A stretch of 64,000 nt of DNA from Ottowia flava (GCF_042680565.1 NZ_JBHUEJ010000036.1:310001-374000); one strand, 5' to 3'. Shown: positions 18,649-28,411, counted from the stretch's first letter. Numbers and translations are program-made. The notes: generated from the sequence alone by a model not told the origin.

Positions 18649-19146
18649 TCACGCGCCCGGCTTGCGCGGGCGGTAGCGGGCGACACGCGCCGCGCCCGAC
18701 TGCACTTGCCGGCGCACGCCCTGGCGCGCCTTGTACCACTGGGGCGTGGCGCCACGCTTGAGGCGCCAGTTCTTGGCCGGGTGGCGGTATTCGGGCGGGG
18801 GCGGCGTCCAGCCATTGCCGATGCTGTTGGCGCTGTCGGCGGAAGAACTCCCGCTCCCGTCCAACCCGGCCGTGGCGTCGCTCCAGTCTTTCTCGAAGTC
18901 GGCCTTGGTGGTGTAGATGCCTTTTTCGACCTCGCGGCCAGCCTCTTCCACCGATTCCTTCATCTTCTTGAGCTCGTCCAGGTCCATCGCCCGGTTGACC
19001 TCGGCCTTGACGTCGGACACGTAGCGCTGCGCCTTGCCCAGCAAGGTGCCCACTGTGCGGGCCACGCGCGGCAGCTTTTCGGGGCCGATGACGATCAGCG
19101 CCACGGCGCCGATCAAGGCCATCTTGGAAATACCCAGGTCAATCAT
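18649..19146 (-). CDS. tatB: Sec-independent translocase protein TatB
   Basis: Partner of TatC in signal-peptide recognition. The 165-residue protein has the short N-terminal helix with a proline hinge (MALIGAVALIVIGPEKLPRV), an amphipathic helix (RTVGTLLGKAQRYVSDVKAE) and a long variable tail rich in Ser, Pro and basic residues (RHPAKNWRLKRGATPQWYKA). The Glu before LP distinguishes TatB from TatA. Lies between tatA and tatC. Confidence 0.95.
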   Translation of the reverse strand: MIDLGISKMALIGAVALIVIGPEKLPRVARTVGTLLGKAQRYVSDVKAEVNRAMDLDELKKMKESVEEAGREVEKGIYTTKADFEKDWSDATAGLDGSGSSSADSANSIGNGWTPPPPEYRHPAKNWRLKRGATPQWYKARQGVRRQVQSGAARVARYRPRKPGA

Positions 19147-19222
19147 TTGGCGCAGCCGCAGAACGAAAGTGCAACGGCGCGCCCAGGAGCACGCCGATCA
19201 CGCTGTCGAAAGAGCAGGTCTT

Positions 19223-19453
19223 TCAGCTCTTTTCCTTGGCCTGGACGTCGATGGTTTCCTTGCTGGCCGAAGGGTTGTTGGCCACCTGACCAGCAGGCGT
19301 CTCGGCGTCAGAAGCGCCATCCTTCATGCCGTCCTTGAAACCCTTGACGGCGCCGCCCAGGTCGGTGCCCATGTTCTTGAGCTTCTTCGTGCCAAAAATC
19401 ATGACCACGATGAGCAGAACGATCAGCCAATGCCAGATGGAAAACGAACCCAT
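19223..19453 (-). CDS. tatA: Sec-independent translocase protein TatA
   Basis: Forms the protein-conducting part of the Tat pore. The 76-residue protein shows the single N-terminal helix (FSIWHWLIVLLIVVMIFGTK), a KKLKNMGTDLGGAVKGFKDG amphipathic helix and a short acidic tail. The FG hinge motif is typical for TatA. It precedes tatB by 76 bases and follows the HIT gene. Confidence 0.95.
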   Translation of the reverse strand: MGSFSIWHWLIVLLIVVMIFGTKKLKNMGTDLGGAVKGFKDGMKDGASDAETPAGQVANNPSASKETIDVQAKEKS

Positions 19454-19549
19454 GATGCTTCTCCTTGCGCCACGCTCGGCGCGATAACCTTGATTTTAGA
19501 CGGCCGGGCGCCGCAGCGGTTCCCTCGCCGCCCCTCACCGCGCGCCGGA

Positions 19550-19942
19550 TCAGCCCTTGAGCCAAGGGCGGGGGCCGCCCATGACGTGAACATGCAGGTG
19601 GTGCACTTCCTGCCCGCCTTCGGCGCCCGTGTTGACCACGATCCGGAAGCCGCCATCGGGATACGGGTTGCAACCCTGTTCGACGGCAAGTCTGGGCGCC
19701 AGCGTCATGATGCGCCCCAAAAGGCGCTCCTGCTCCGGGCCAACCTGCGCCATCGATGGGATGTGCCGCTTGGGCACGATCAGAAAATGCACCGGCGCCC
19801 AGGGCGCGATGTCGTGGAACGCGAACAGTTCGTCGTCTTCGTACACCTTCTTGGACGGGATTTGGCCCGCAATGATCTTGCAGAAGATGCAATTCGGGTC
19901 GTTGTGCTGCGCGTCGTGCGCCGGGGCAACTGCGGTGTTCAT
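19550..19942 (-). CDS. HIT-family nucleotide hydrolase (HinT-like)
   Basis: Histidine-triad protein acting on purine nucleoside phosphoramidates. The 130 residues include CIFCKIIAGQIPSKKVYED, the DIAPWAPVHFLIVPKRHI stretch and the triad HLHVHVMGG near residue 118. Its ATG overlaps the stop of the patatin gene (ATGA), indicating coupling. HIT genes next to hisE-hisI and tat genes are the rule in beta- and some alphaproteobacteria. Confidence 0.94.
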   Translation of the reverse strand: MNTAVAPAHDAQHNDPNCIFCKIIAGQIPSKKVYEDDELFAFHDIAPWAPVHFLIVPKRHIPSMAQVGPEQERLLGRIMTLAPRLAVEQGCNPYPDGGFRIVVNTGAEGGQEVHHLHVHVMGGPRPWLKG

Positions 19943-21000
19943 GGTTCGGCAACGGGTTTGGGCTTGCCCTGAGTATGACCAACTTTTTCGACGCTGGCGC
20001 GCACGCCCAGGTCCTTGAAGTGCTGCGCCAGCCAGTCCTGACCTGCGGTACGACCCAGGTCGAACAGGCGTCGCAAAAACGAAGTGTCGGCGCGCGCCTT
20101 GCTGGTCGCGCCAAACTCAGCCAAGGCCGCGCCGCCGTCGACGCGGTGCAAGCGCACGTCCTTGTAGCGATCGTCGTCGAGCTTGCCTTCAGCCAGCAGG
20201 CGCGACACGAATTCGATGGCGCGCATCTCGGCGAGCAAAGGCGCGTTGAACGTGATTTCGTTGACGCGCTCCATGATCTCGCCGGCGCTGACGCCTGGCT
20301 TGAAAGGTGTCTCGATCGGGTTGATCTGCACCAGGATCACGTCGGCGCTGGCGGTCTCGTAGATCAGCGGGTAGATCGCCGGGTTGCCGGAATAGCCGCC
20401 GTCCCAGTAGTACTCGCCATCGATCTCGACCGCCTGGAACAGCGTGGGCAGGCAGGCCGACGCCATCAGCGCGGAGCAGGACAGGCGCTTGCCGCTGAAC
20501 ACTTCGCCGCGCCCGGTGCGCACGTTGGTAGCGGCGACAAACACCTTGAGCTGACGCTGGCGCGCCAGCAACTCGAAATCGATCTCGCGCTCCAGCAGGT
20601 TGCGCAGAGGATTCAGGCCAAGCGGGTTGGTCTGGTAGGGCGACAGCCATTGGCTGAACCAGTTGCCAATGGCCTGCGCCGCCGGCAAAGGCACGCCCGC
20701 CATGAAACCGCCCATCAGGCCCACACCGCCCCAGAAGCGCGACAACGCGAGCCGTGCCGCCTCTTTCTTGTCGTGCCCGCGCAGGCCGTCGGCTTGTGCG
20801 CGCGCCAAGCCGTGGGCCAGCACGGCGGCGTTCATCGCGCCGGCGCTGGCGCCGCTGGCGCCTTCAAAGTCGATGCGCCCGTCCTCCAGCAGCGCGTCCA
20901 GCACGCCCCAGGTGAAGGCGCCGTGGGAGCCCCCGCCCTGCAGCGCCAGGTTGACGACGCGCGCGGCGTCCGGCGTCGCCGCCTCGCTCGCTTCAGGCAT
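19939..21000 (-). CDS. Patatin-like phospholipase
   Basis: Predicted serine lipid acylhydrolase. The oxyanion motif GGGSHGAF (residue 21 onward), nucleophile elbow GASAGAMN and the DGGYSGNP motif with the catalytic Asp form a complete Ser-Asp dyad. No signal peptide is seen, so it is probably cytoplasmic or peripheral. Length 353 residues. It overlaps the neighbours at both ends (8 bases with the DUF4870-type gene, 4 with the HIT gene), so it is embedded in the his-tat operon. An alternative reading as an RssA-like protein cannot be ruled out. Confidence 0.92.
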   Translation of the reverse strand: MPEASEAATPDAARVVNLALQGGGSHGAFTWGVLDALLEDGRIDFEGASGASAGAMNAAVLAHGLARAQADGLRGHDKKEAARLALSRFWGGVGLMGGFMAGVPLPAAQAIGNWFSQWLSPYQTNPLGLNPLRNLLEREIDFELLARQRQLKVFVAATNVRTGRGEVFSGKRLSCSALMASACLPTLFQAVEIDGEYYWDGGYSGNPAIYPLIYETASADVILVQINPIETPFKPGVSAGEIMERVNEITFNAPLLAEMRAIEFVSRLLAEGKLDDDRYKDVRLHRVDGGAALAEFGATSKARADTSFLRRLFDLGRTAGQDWLAQHFKDLGVRASVEKVGHTQGKPKPVAEP

Positions 21001-21397
21001 CGACCGGGCGGTTGGCGTTCATGCGCACCATGCCTTTGACGATGCGGTAGAGGAACCAGATCGAGATGATGGCCCAGGCGATCGCGCCCGGCAGATACAA
21101 CAGCAGGAACAGCGGGAAGGTCAGCACGTACAACACGCCAGCCCAGATGACGGTGCTGATGCGCCACTTGAAGTGGCTTTCCTGCCAGGTGCCGGCAGCG
21201 TCGTCCTTCTTCACCAGGTCCATCACCAGGGCAATGATCAGCAGCGCGATGCTGACCTGCGCGCCAGGCACCACGGCGGCCACGGCCACGATCAAGTGCA
21301 GGATGTAGCTGACCCAGCCCCAGGTTTTAAGGGAATCGGCCTTCGCGTCGCTCACGCTGCGCACGGGCTCCACGTCGATGATGTCTTTGTTGGTCAT
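20993..21397 (-). CDS. DUF4870-type small membrane protein
   Basis: A 134-residue protein with three or four membrane segments (WVSYILHLIVAVAAVVPGA, VSIALLIIALVMDLV, VIWAGVLYVLTFPLFLLL and IAWAIISIWFLYRIVKGMV). The DUF4870-like pattern of a central amphipathic segment (WQESHFKWRISTVIW) and the final YRIVKGM supports the call. It regularly lies after hisE in Comamonadaceae. No function is known. Confidence 0.8.
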   Translation of the reverse strand: MTNKDIIDVEPVRSVSDAKADSLKTWGWVSYILHLIVAVAAVVPGAQVSIALLIIALVMDLVKKDDAAGTWQESHFKWRISTVIWAGVLYVLTFPLFLLLYLPGAIAWAIISIWFLYRIVKGMVRMNANRPVDA

Positions 21398-21424
21398 GCA
21401 GGCACTCCTTCTTCGGGTGCGGGA

Positions 21425-21793
21425 TCAACCGCCATTGGCTTCACGCTCGCGCACCTTGCGCAGCGCTTTCTCTTCGATGCCACTGAGTCCCTCGCGGCGC
21501 GCAAGTTCCGCCACCACGTCGGCGGCGCTGCAGCCGTAGTGCGCCAGCGCCACCATGCCGTGGAACCACAGGTCGGCCATCTCGGCCACCACCTTGTCGC
21601 GCGGGCCGCCGTGGTCAGCGTCCTTGGCGGCCATCACCACCTCGGTGGCTTCTTCGCCGATCTTCTTCAGAAAGGCGTCCGGCCCCTTGTGCAGCAGGCG
21701 GGCGACGTAGCTTTTCTCGGGGTCGCCGCCCGCTTCAGGCCGGCGGCTTTCGATCACGGCCGTCAGGCGTGCCAGGGTGTCGTCAGAGGACAT
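21425..21793 (-). CDS. hisE: Phosphoribosyl-ATP pyrophosphatase
   Basis: Second step of histidine synthesis, removing pyrophosphate from phosphoribosyl-ATP. The 122-residue helical protein shows SYVARLLHKGPDAFLKKIGE, EATEVVMAAKD and the ADLWFHGMVALAHYG segment, with the acidic metal ligands expected for the MazG-like fold. It starts 7 bases after hisI. Separate hisE and hisI genes are normal for betaproteobacteria. Confidence 0.95.
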   Translation of the reverse strand: MSSDDTLARLTAVIESRRPEAGGDPEKSYVARLLHKGPDAFLKKIGEEATEVVMAAKDADHGGPRDKVVAEMADLWFHGMVALAHYGCSAADVVAELARREGLSGIEEKALRKVREREANGG

Positions 21794-21800
21794 ACGGTGC

Positions 21801-22190
21801 TTATTTGTAGATCGATTCCGGGTTTTTCAATACAGGCTCGACGCTCTGCCACTGCCCGTCCTTCAGCACGCTGTAGAAACAGCTGTGGCGCCCGGTGTGG
21901 CAGGCGATGCCGGGGTCGTGGCCCAACTGCGTGACCTTGAGCAACACCACGTCGTTGTCGCAGTCGATGCGGATTTCGTGCACGGTCTGCACGTGGCCCG
22001 ATTCTTCACCCTTGAACCAGAGCTTGGCGCGCGAGCGGCTGAAGTACACCGCGCGGCCCAGTTCGGCCGTCTTGGCCAGCGCCTCGCGGTTCATCCAGGC
22101 GAACATCAGCACGTCGCCCGTGCCTTGCTCCTGCGCGATCACGGGCACCAGGCCCTGCGCGTCCCATTTCACTTGTTCCAGCCAGTCCAT
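21801..22190 (-). CDS. hisI: Phosphoribosyl-AMP cyclohydrolase
   Basis: Third step of histidine synthesis, opening the adenine ring of phosphoribosyl-AMP. The zinc and magnesium ligands lie in RIDCDNDVVLLKV and CHTGRHSCFY. The ATG at 22190 gives 129 residues starting MDWLEQVKWDAQGL, which matches the family; an upstream extension to 22298 would add 36 unlike residues. It lies downstream of gdhA, not directly after hisF as in most relatives. Confidence 0.95.
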   Translation of the reverse strand: MDWLEQVKWDAQGLVPVIAQEQGTGDVLMFAWMNREALAKTAELGRAVYFSRSRAKLWFKGEESGHVQTVHEIRIDCDNDVVLLKVTQLGHDPGIACHTGRHSCFYSVLKDGQWQSVEPVLKNPESIYK

Positions 22191-22270
22191 GCGCTCATTG
22201 TCCGTGATTGCGTGTGACAGCACATTCGGCCACGCGGCGCACACCGGCAGCATGCGCCCCGACAGCGCAA

Positions 22271-22310
22271 CGCCCCGGACCCGCGGCGCGATCACCACAG
22301 GTCCGGGGCG
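22271..22310. terminator. Perfect 10-bp inverted repeat between gdhA and hisI
   Basis: CGCCCCGGAC (22271-22280) and GTCCGGGGCG (22301-22310) form a perfect stem with a 20-base loop. No U-tract follows in either direction, so it is an unconventional terminator, attenuator or mRNA-stabilising element between gdhA and hisI. Confidence 0.5.
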
Positions 22311-22311
22311 C

Positions 22312-22376
22312 TGATTTGCTACTTATTCAGTAGCTGGCTGCGCAGATGGCTCTAGGGCCAGAGGCACATTTGACTT
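22312..22376 (+). repeat. Dispersed TAGCTG-TGCGCA repeat, copy 5
   Basis: One of the best full copies: GCTAC-ttattca-GTAGC, TGGCTGCGCAGATGGCTCTA, GGGCCAGAGGCACATTTGAC. Forward orientation, immediately after the gdhA stop. Confidence 0.8.
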
Positions 22377-22396
22377 GAAGAATGGTCAGAGACGCC

Positions 22397-23746
<1,350 letters not shown>

Positions 23747-24150
23747 GATATTGTTCCTCTTTCGTGGTTGGCCCGGGGGCCATGGCAGATGCGCGCGCGA
23801 TGTGGGGCCCGAGCGCCGGCGCAATCCGCCTTACCGTCCGGGCGGCGGCGCGCCCGCGCCCTGTCCGCCACCCAACACCTCATCGACAAGCATGGCGCGC
23901 GCACCGATCGGCCACCAGCGCCCTGCAGACCACGGCGCGGACGGCGCGCCACTGGTCACGCCAAACCTGTTTATTTTACGGGGTGAGTTGACGTCAAACT
24001 GTCCGTCAGCAGACAACATTCTGAATCGGCGAACTTTCCCCGCCAGATACACCCCCGGCCACGCCAGCGGTCAGCCCCAATCGAGCGCACAACCGCGTCA
24101 ACCCTAAGGAGCGCGAGTCAAGTCCGAGGGGCGGCCCAGCTCGTGCCAGA
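23747..24150 (-). promoter_or_regulatory. 404-base gene-free gap upstream of gdhA
   Basis: No gene is supported here on either strand. The segment holds a lower-GC patch around 23965-24010 with a perfect palindrome TTGACGTCAA (23988-23997) and a TAAAAT box on the minus strand 13 bases downstream of its TTGACG half. The spacing is too short for a standard sigma-70 promoter. Its length suggests that gdhA has its own promoter rather than depending on his transcription. Confidence 0.4.
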
Positions 24151-24930
24151 TCACTGTCGCACCGTGATGCCTCGCGCTGCCATGTGCGCCTTGGCCTGCG
24201 CCACGGTGAATTCTCCGTAGTGGAAGATGCTGGCAGCCAGCACCGCATCGGCGCCGCCCTGCTGCACGCCATCCGCCAGATGGTCCAGATTGCCGACGCC
24301 ACCCGAGGCGATCACCGGCACCGGCACGGCATCGGCCACGGCGCGCGTGAGCGCCAGGTCGAACCCGCTCTTGGTACCGTCCTTGTCCATGCTGGTCAGC
24401 AGGATCTCGCCCGCGCCATGCTCGGCCATCTGGCGCGCCCAGGCGACGGCGTCCAGCCCGGTGTTCTTGCGCCCGCCGTGGCTGTAGACGTCCCAGCCCT
24501 CGCCGCGCGCCGCCACTTCGTCGCCCACGCGCCGCTTGGCGTCGATGGCCACCACGATGCACTGCGAGCCGTACTTGCCCGACGCGTCGCGGATCACCTG
24601 GGGGTTGGCGATGGCGGCCGAGTTGAAGCTGGTCTTGTCCGCCCCCGCGTTCAGCAGCCGGCGCACGTCGTCCACCGTGCGCACGCCGCCCCCCACGGTG
24701 AGCGGGATGAACACCTGCGAGGCCACCGCTTCGATGATGTGCAGGATCACGTCGCGCCCGTCGCTGGTCGCGGTGATGTCCAGGAAAGTGAGTTCGTCCG
24801 CGCCCTGCTCGTTGTAGCGCGCGGCGATCTCCACCGGGTCGCCGGCGTCGCGCAGTTCGACGAAGTTGACGCCTTTGACGACGCGGCCACCGGTCACGTC
24901 GAGGCAGGGAATGATGCGTTTGGCCAGCAT
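24151..24930 (-). CDS. hisF: Imidazole glycerol phosphate synthase, cyclase subunit
   Basis: With HisH it makes imidazole glycerol phosphate and AICAR. The 259-residue beta-alpha barrel has RIIPCLDVTGGRVVKGVNF, the two phosphate-binding turns, the catalytic Asp residues (CLDV and SMDKDGTKSGFDLAL) and ASGGVGN. Normal length. Upstream lies the AAA ATPase; downstream there is a long gap before gdhA. Confidence 0.97.
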   Translation of the reverse strand: MLAKRIIPCLDVTGGRVVKGVNFVELRDAGDPVEIAARYNEQGADELTFLDITATSDGRDVILHIIEAVASQVFIPLTVGGGVRTVDDVRRLLNAGADKTSFNSAAIANPQVIRDASGKYGSQCIVVAIDAKRRVGDEVAARGEGWDVYSHGGRKNTGLDAVAWARQMAEHGAGEILLTSMDKDGTKSGFDLALTRAVADAVPVPVIASGGVGNLDHLADGVQQGGADAVLAASIFHYGEFTVAQAKAHMAARGITVRQ

Positions 24931-24987
24931 GGCAGGGTTCTCCGATTCATCAGGGTGTGCGGCGCGGCGCCCGCGATTCTCGCCGCT

Positions 24988-26172
24988 TCAGTCGCCCGGC
25001 CACGACCAGGGCGGTATTTCGTCCATGGCGAGGCCGCGCACCAGGGTCTCGCCCAGGTTTTTTTCCAGTTCGATGCGCACCAGCGCACCCGGCTCGGCCG
25101 CCGCTTCGAGGGCGGCCACCAGCCGGGTCGAATGCGTGACGACGATCACCTGCGCGCGTTCGGCCACGCCTGCGATCAAGCGCCCCAAGGCGGGCAGCAG
25201 GTCGGGGTGGAGGCTGGCTTCGGGCTCGTTCAGCACCAGCAACGGCGGCGGGCGCGGCGACAGCAGTGCCGCGATCCAGAGCAGGTAGCGCAAGGTGCCG
25301 TCGGACAGCTCGGCCACCGACAGCGCCCGCAACAGGCCCGGCTGGTGCATGTGCAGCGCCAGACGTGCCCCGGCGTCGCCCTGCACCGCGAGTCGCGCGC
25401 CGGGAAAGGCGTCTTCCACCGCCGCCTGCAGTGCGGCCGCATCGCCGATCTCCAGAATGGTCTGAACGGCGGCCGCCAGATCGCTGCCGTCGGCCGCCAG
25501 CACGGGCGTGCGCGTGCCCAATTGCGGCTGGCGCACCGGGCTGTCGGCATCGGTGCGGAAATGGTCGTAGAAGCGCCACGCGCGCACCTGCTCGCGCACT
25601 TCCAGCAACTCCGGCGTGCGTTGCGGATCGCTCAGTTCCGTGACCATGCTCGCCCAGGCCGGCACGGCACGCTCCAGCGCGTCCCAACTGCGGCCGTTTG
25701 CGCGCACTTGCACCACCGCCCCCGTGCGCCGCACGAGTTGGGCGCCGACACGGGCCACGGGGCCGTGAAAGACCGCTTCGGCCTTGATCTCCGGATCGAG
25801 CGCGAAGGCGGACGAGGACGCTGTGGGCAGCCCGATCTCGATGGCATAGCCAAAGCCTTGGGGGTCGGCGCTGGCAAAACCCAGTTTGAGACGTATGCGC
25901 TCTCGCCGTACCGTGCCCTGGACGGGCACCTCTGCGCGCCGCATGGCCGCGCTGATCTGCTCGGGCCCCGCCCACAGCGTGGAGGGCAGCCCGCCTTCGC
26001 GCGCCAGCGAACGCACCACGCCGCCCTGCGCCACGTCGGCCAGCAGGCGCAGCGCGCGGTACAGGCTGGATTTGCCGCTGCCGTTGGGCCCGGTGACGAC
26101 CGTGAGCGCCCCGAGCGGCACCGTGAGGCGGCGCAAGGACCGGTAGTTGGCCACCGCCAGGGCAGACAACAT
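24988..26172 (-). CDS. AAA ATPase of the ABC/SMC-like (AAA_21) type
   Basis: A 394-residue cytosolic ATPase. Walker A is VVTGPNGSGKSSLYRALRLL near residue 27, the signature is LSDGTLRYLLW, Walker B is LLVLNEPEASLHP, and a switch His is in IVVTHSTRLV. The central about 200 residues form the variable insert of this class, which includes ATPases of OLD, RloC and RecF-like systems and many of unknown role. ATG at 26172 is preferred. No nuclease partner lies next to it. It is inserted between hisA and hisF, in the same direction, with a 55-base gap to hisA. Confidence 0.85.
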   Translation of the reverse strand: MLSALAVANYRSLRRLTVPLGALTVVTGPNGSGKSSLYRALRLLADVAQGGVVRSLAREGGLPSTLWAGPEQISAAMRRAEVPVQGTVRRERIRLKLGFASADPQGFGYAIEIGLPTASSSAFALDPEIKAEAVFHGPVARVGAQLVRRTGAVVQVRANGRSWDALERAVPAWASMVTELSDPQRTPELLEVREQVRAWRFYDHFRTDADSPVRQPQLGTRTPVLAADGSDLAAAVQTILEIGDAAALQAAVEDAFPGARLAVQGDAGARLALHMHQPGLLRALSVAELSDGTLRYLLWIAALLSPRPPPLLVLNEPEASLHPDLLPALGRLIAGVAERAQVIVVTHSTRLVAALEAAAEPGALVRIELEKNLGETLVRGLAMDEIPPWSWPGD

Positions 26173-26227
26173 GCGGCTCAGCCCGTCGCCCACGGCAGGC
26201 GCCGTGCCATGCGGCGCCCGCTGCGCG

Positions 26228-26968
26228 TCACGCCGCCAGGTCGTCCGCGCGCGCCTGCGCCGCGGTGAAGTCGAGGTCGCCCGAGTAGATGGCGCGCCCG
26301 CAGATCACGCCTTCCACGCCTTCCGATTCGACGGCGCAGAGCTGCTCGATGTCGGTCATGTTCGACAGGCCGCCCGACGCGATCACAGGAATGGTGAGCG
26401 ACTGCGCCAGCTTGACCGTGGCGTCGATGTTGATGCCGCTCAGCATGCCGTCGCGGCCAATGTCGGTGTAGATGATGCTTTCGACGCCCCAGTCCTGGAA
26501 CTTCTTGGCCAGGTCCACCACTTCGTGGCCCGTGAGCTTGCTCCAGCCATCGGTGGCGACCTTGCCGTCCTTGGCGTCCAGTCCCACGATGATGTGGCCG
26601 CCGAAGGCGCTGCACGCGTCCTTCAGGAAGCCAGGGTTCTTGACCGCGGCGGTGCCGATGATGACGTAGGCCAGGCCGGCGTCGATGTACTTTTCGATCG
26701 TGTCAAGGTCACGGATGCCGCCGCCCAGTTGCACCGGGATATCGTCGCCCACGGCCTTCAGGATGGACTTGATCGCCGTCAAGTTTTGCGGCTTGCCGGC
26801 AAAGGCGCCGTTCAGGTCCACCAGGTGCAGGCGGCGCGCGCCGGCATCGAGCCAGCGCCCGGCCATAGCGGCAGGGTCTTCGCTGAAGGTGGTGGCCTGG
26901 TCCATGTCACCCTGTTTCAGGCGCACGCAGTGGCCGTCCTTGAGGTCGATGGCGGGGATGAGCAGCAT
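26228..26968 (-). CDS. hisA: ProFAR isomerase
   Basis: Amadori isomerisation of ProFAR to PRFAR, fourth step of histidine synthesis. The 246-residue barrel begins LLIPAIDLKDGHCVRLKQGD, has QLGGGIRDLDT and the active Asp in TDIGRDGMLSG, and ASGGLSN near the end. These features separate it from the related hisF. It lies between hisH and the AAA ATPase. Confidence 0.97.
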   Translation of the reverse strand: MLLIPAIDLKDGHCVRLKQGDMDQATTFSEDPAAMAGRWLDAGARRLHLVDLNGAFAGKPQNLTAIKSILKAVGDDIPVQLGGGIRDLDTIEKYIDAGLAYVIIGTAAVKNPGFLKDACSAFGGHIIVGLDAKDGKVATDGWSKLTGHEVVDLAKKFQDWGVESIIYTDIGRDGMLSGINIDATVKLAQSLTIPVIASGGLSNMTDIEQLCAVESEGVEGVICGRAIYSGDLDFTAAQARADDLAA

Positions 26969-27052
26969 GATGACGTTTAGAAAAGAAATCAGCCTGAAAT
27001 CGGCCGTGGATCTGCGCAGAGCGCTACTGAAAAGAAAGCGAAAAGCCGGACC

Positions 27053-27724
27053 TCAGGGGTTCCAGTACAGGAAATTGCGGTACATGGCGAGGCCTTGGTC
27101 AGCGCTTTTCTCGGGATGGAACTGGGTCGCAAAAATATTATCGCGTGCGACGGCCGACGTGAAGCGTGCGCCGTAATCGGTTTCCCCGACGCTGTGCGCC
27201 GCATCCGCCGGGCGGGCGTAGAAGCTGTGCACGAAGTAGAACCATTCGCCGTCGGCAATGCTGCCCCACACCGGGTGCGGGCGCGCTTGGTGCACGCGGT
27301 TCCAGCCCATCTGCGGCACCTTGTAGCGGCTGCCGTCCGGCGCGGTTTGCCCAGCCAGATCGAACTTGACCACTTCGCCCGCGATCAGGCCGAGGCCCGG
27401 CGTGCCGGCGGCAGTGCGGCCTTCGGCGCTGTGGTCGAGCAGCATCTGCATGCCCACGCACACACCGAAGAGCGGCTTGGTCACGGCGGCTTCCAGCACC
27501 GATTCGAGCAGGCCCGATTCGCGCAATTCGCGCATGCAGTCGGCCATGGCGCCTTGCCCCGGCAGCACCACGCGGTGGGCGTTTCGCACCACCTGCGGGT
27601 CGGCCGTGATGACGGCGTTGACGTGCGTGTCGGTCGTGGCATGGATCACCGCCTGCGCCACCGAGCGCAGGTTGCCCATGCCGTAGTCCACCACGGCCAC
27701 GGTTTGATTTACTCCTGATTGCAT
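27053..27724 (-). CDS. hisH: Imidazole glycerol phosphate synthase, glutaminase subunit
   Basis: Supplies ammonia to HisF. The glutamine amidotransferase triad is visible as FGVCVGMQML with the nucleophile Cys and FHPEKS with His and Glu. The start at ATG 27724 lies inside a dispersed repeat; an in-frame GTG at 27700 with AGGAG 11 bases upstream would give the more usual N terminus (VAVVDYGMGN) and may be the true start. 223 residues from the upstream start. Confidence 0.95.
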   Translation of the reverse strand: MQSGVNQTVAVVDYGMGNLRSVAQAVIHATTDTHVNAVITADPQVVRNAHRVVLPGQGAMADCMRELRESGLLESVLEAAVTKPLFGVCVGMQMLLDHSAEGRTAAGTPGLGLIAGEVVKFDLAGQTAPDGSRYKVPQMGWNRVHQARPHPVWGSIADGEWFYFVHSFYARPADAAHSVGETDYGARFTSAVARDNIFATQFHPEKSADQGLAMYRNFLYWNP

Positions 27725-27772
27725 AGCTGCCTGCGCAGGTGGGACTAGGGCCAGAGCCCGATTTGATCTAAA
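27721..27772 (+). repeat. Dispersed TAGCTG-TGCGCA repeat, copy 6
   Basis: Forward copy: CATAGCTGCCTGCGCAGGTG, GGACTAGGGCCAGAGCCCG, ATTTGA. It fills the hisB-hisH gap, and its first bases form the upstream hisH ATG. Confidence 0.8.
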
Positions 27773-27787
27773 AACCGACGCGAAGGA

Positions 27788-28411
27788 TCAGAGCGAGCCC
27801 TTGGTCGACGGGATCTGCCCGGCGGCGCGCGCGTCGCGCTCCAGCGCCATGCGCAGCGCGCGGCCGAAGGCCTTGAAGATGGTTTCGACCTGGTGGTGCG
27901 CGTTCACGCCCTTGAGGTTGTCGATGTGCATCGACACCAGCGCGTGGTTGGCAAAGCCCTGGAAGAATTCGTGCACCAGCTGCGTGTCAAAGCCGCCGAT
28001 CATGCCGCTGGTGAACTGAGCTTGAAGCACCAGGCCGGGACGGCCGGAAAAGTCGATCACCACGCGCGACAGCGCCTCGTCGAGCGGCACGTAGCTGTGG
28101 CCGTAGCGCGTGATGCCGCGCTTGTCGCCCACCGCCTGGCGCACCGCCTGGCCGATGGTGATGCCCACGTCTTCCACCGTGTGGTGGCCGTCGATGTGCA
28201 GGTCGCCGTCGCATTGCACGTCCAGATCGATCAGGCCGTGCCGCGCGATCTGCTCCAGCATGTGGTCAAAAAAGCCGATGCCGCTGGCCAGCTGGGACTG
28301 GCCGCTGCCGTCCAGGTTCAGGCGGACCTTGATCTTGGTTTCGGCGGTGTCGCGCGCGACTTCGGCGGTGCGCGGTTCGTGCGCGGCGGCGAGGGAAATG
28401 GGGGCGTTCAT
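27788..28411 (-). CDS. hisB: Imidazoleglycerol-phosphate dehydratase
   Basis: Sixth step, dehydrating IGP to imidazole acetol phosphate. A monofunctional 207-residue enzyme, without the phosphatase half of enteric HisB. Manganese ligands lie in FFDHMLEQIARHGLIDLDV (core FFDHML), the GHHTVEDVG loop, and HFVEHH-like HEFFQGFANHALVSMHI. ATG at 28411 overlaps the hisC stop (ATGA), so they are coupled. Confidence 0.96.
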   Translation of the reverse strand: MNAPISLAAAHEPRTAEVARDTAETKIKVRLNLDGSGQSQLASGIGFFDHMLEQIARHGLIDLDVQCDGDLHIDGHHTVEDVGITIGQAVRQAVGDKRGITRYGHSYVPLDEALSRVVIDFSGRPGLVLQAQFTSGMIGGFDTQLVHEFFQGFANHALVSMHIDNLKGVNAHHQVETIFKAFGRALRMALERDARAAGQIPSTKGSL

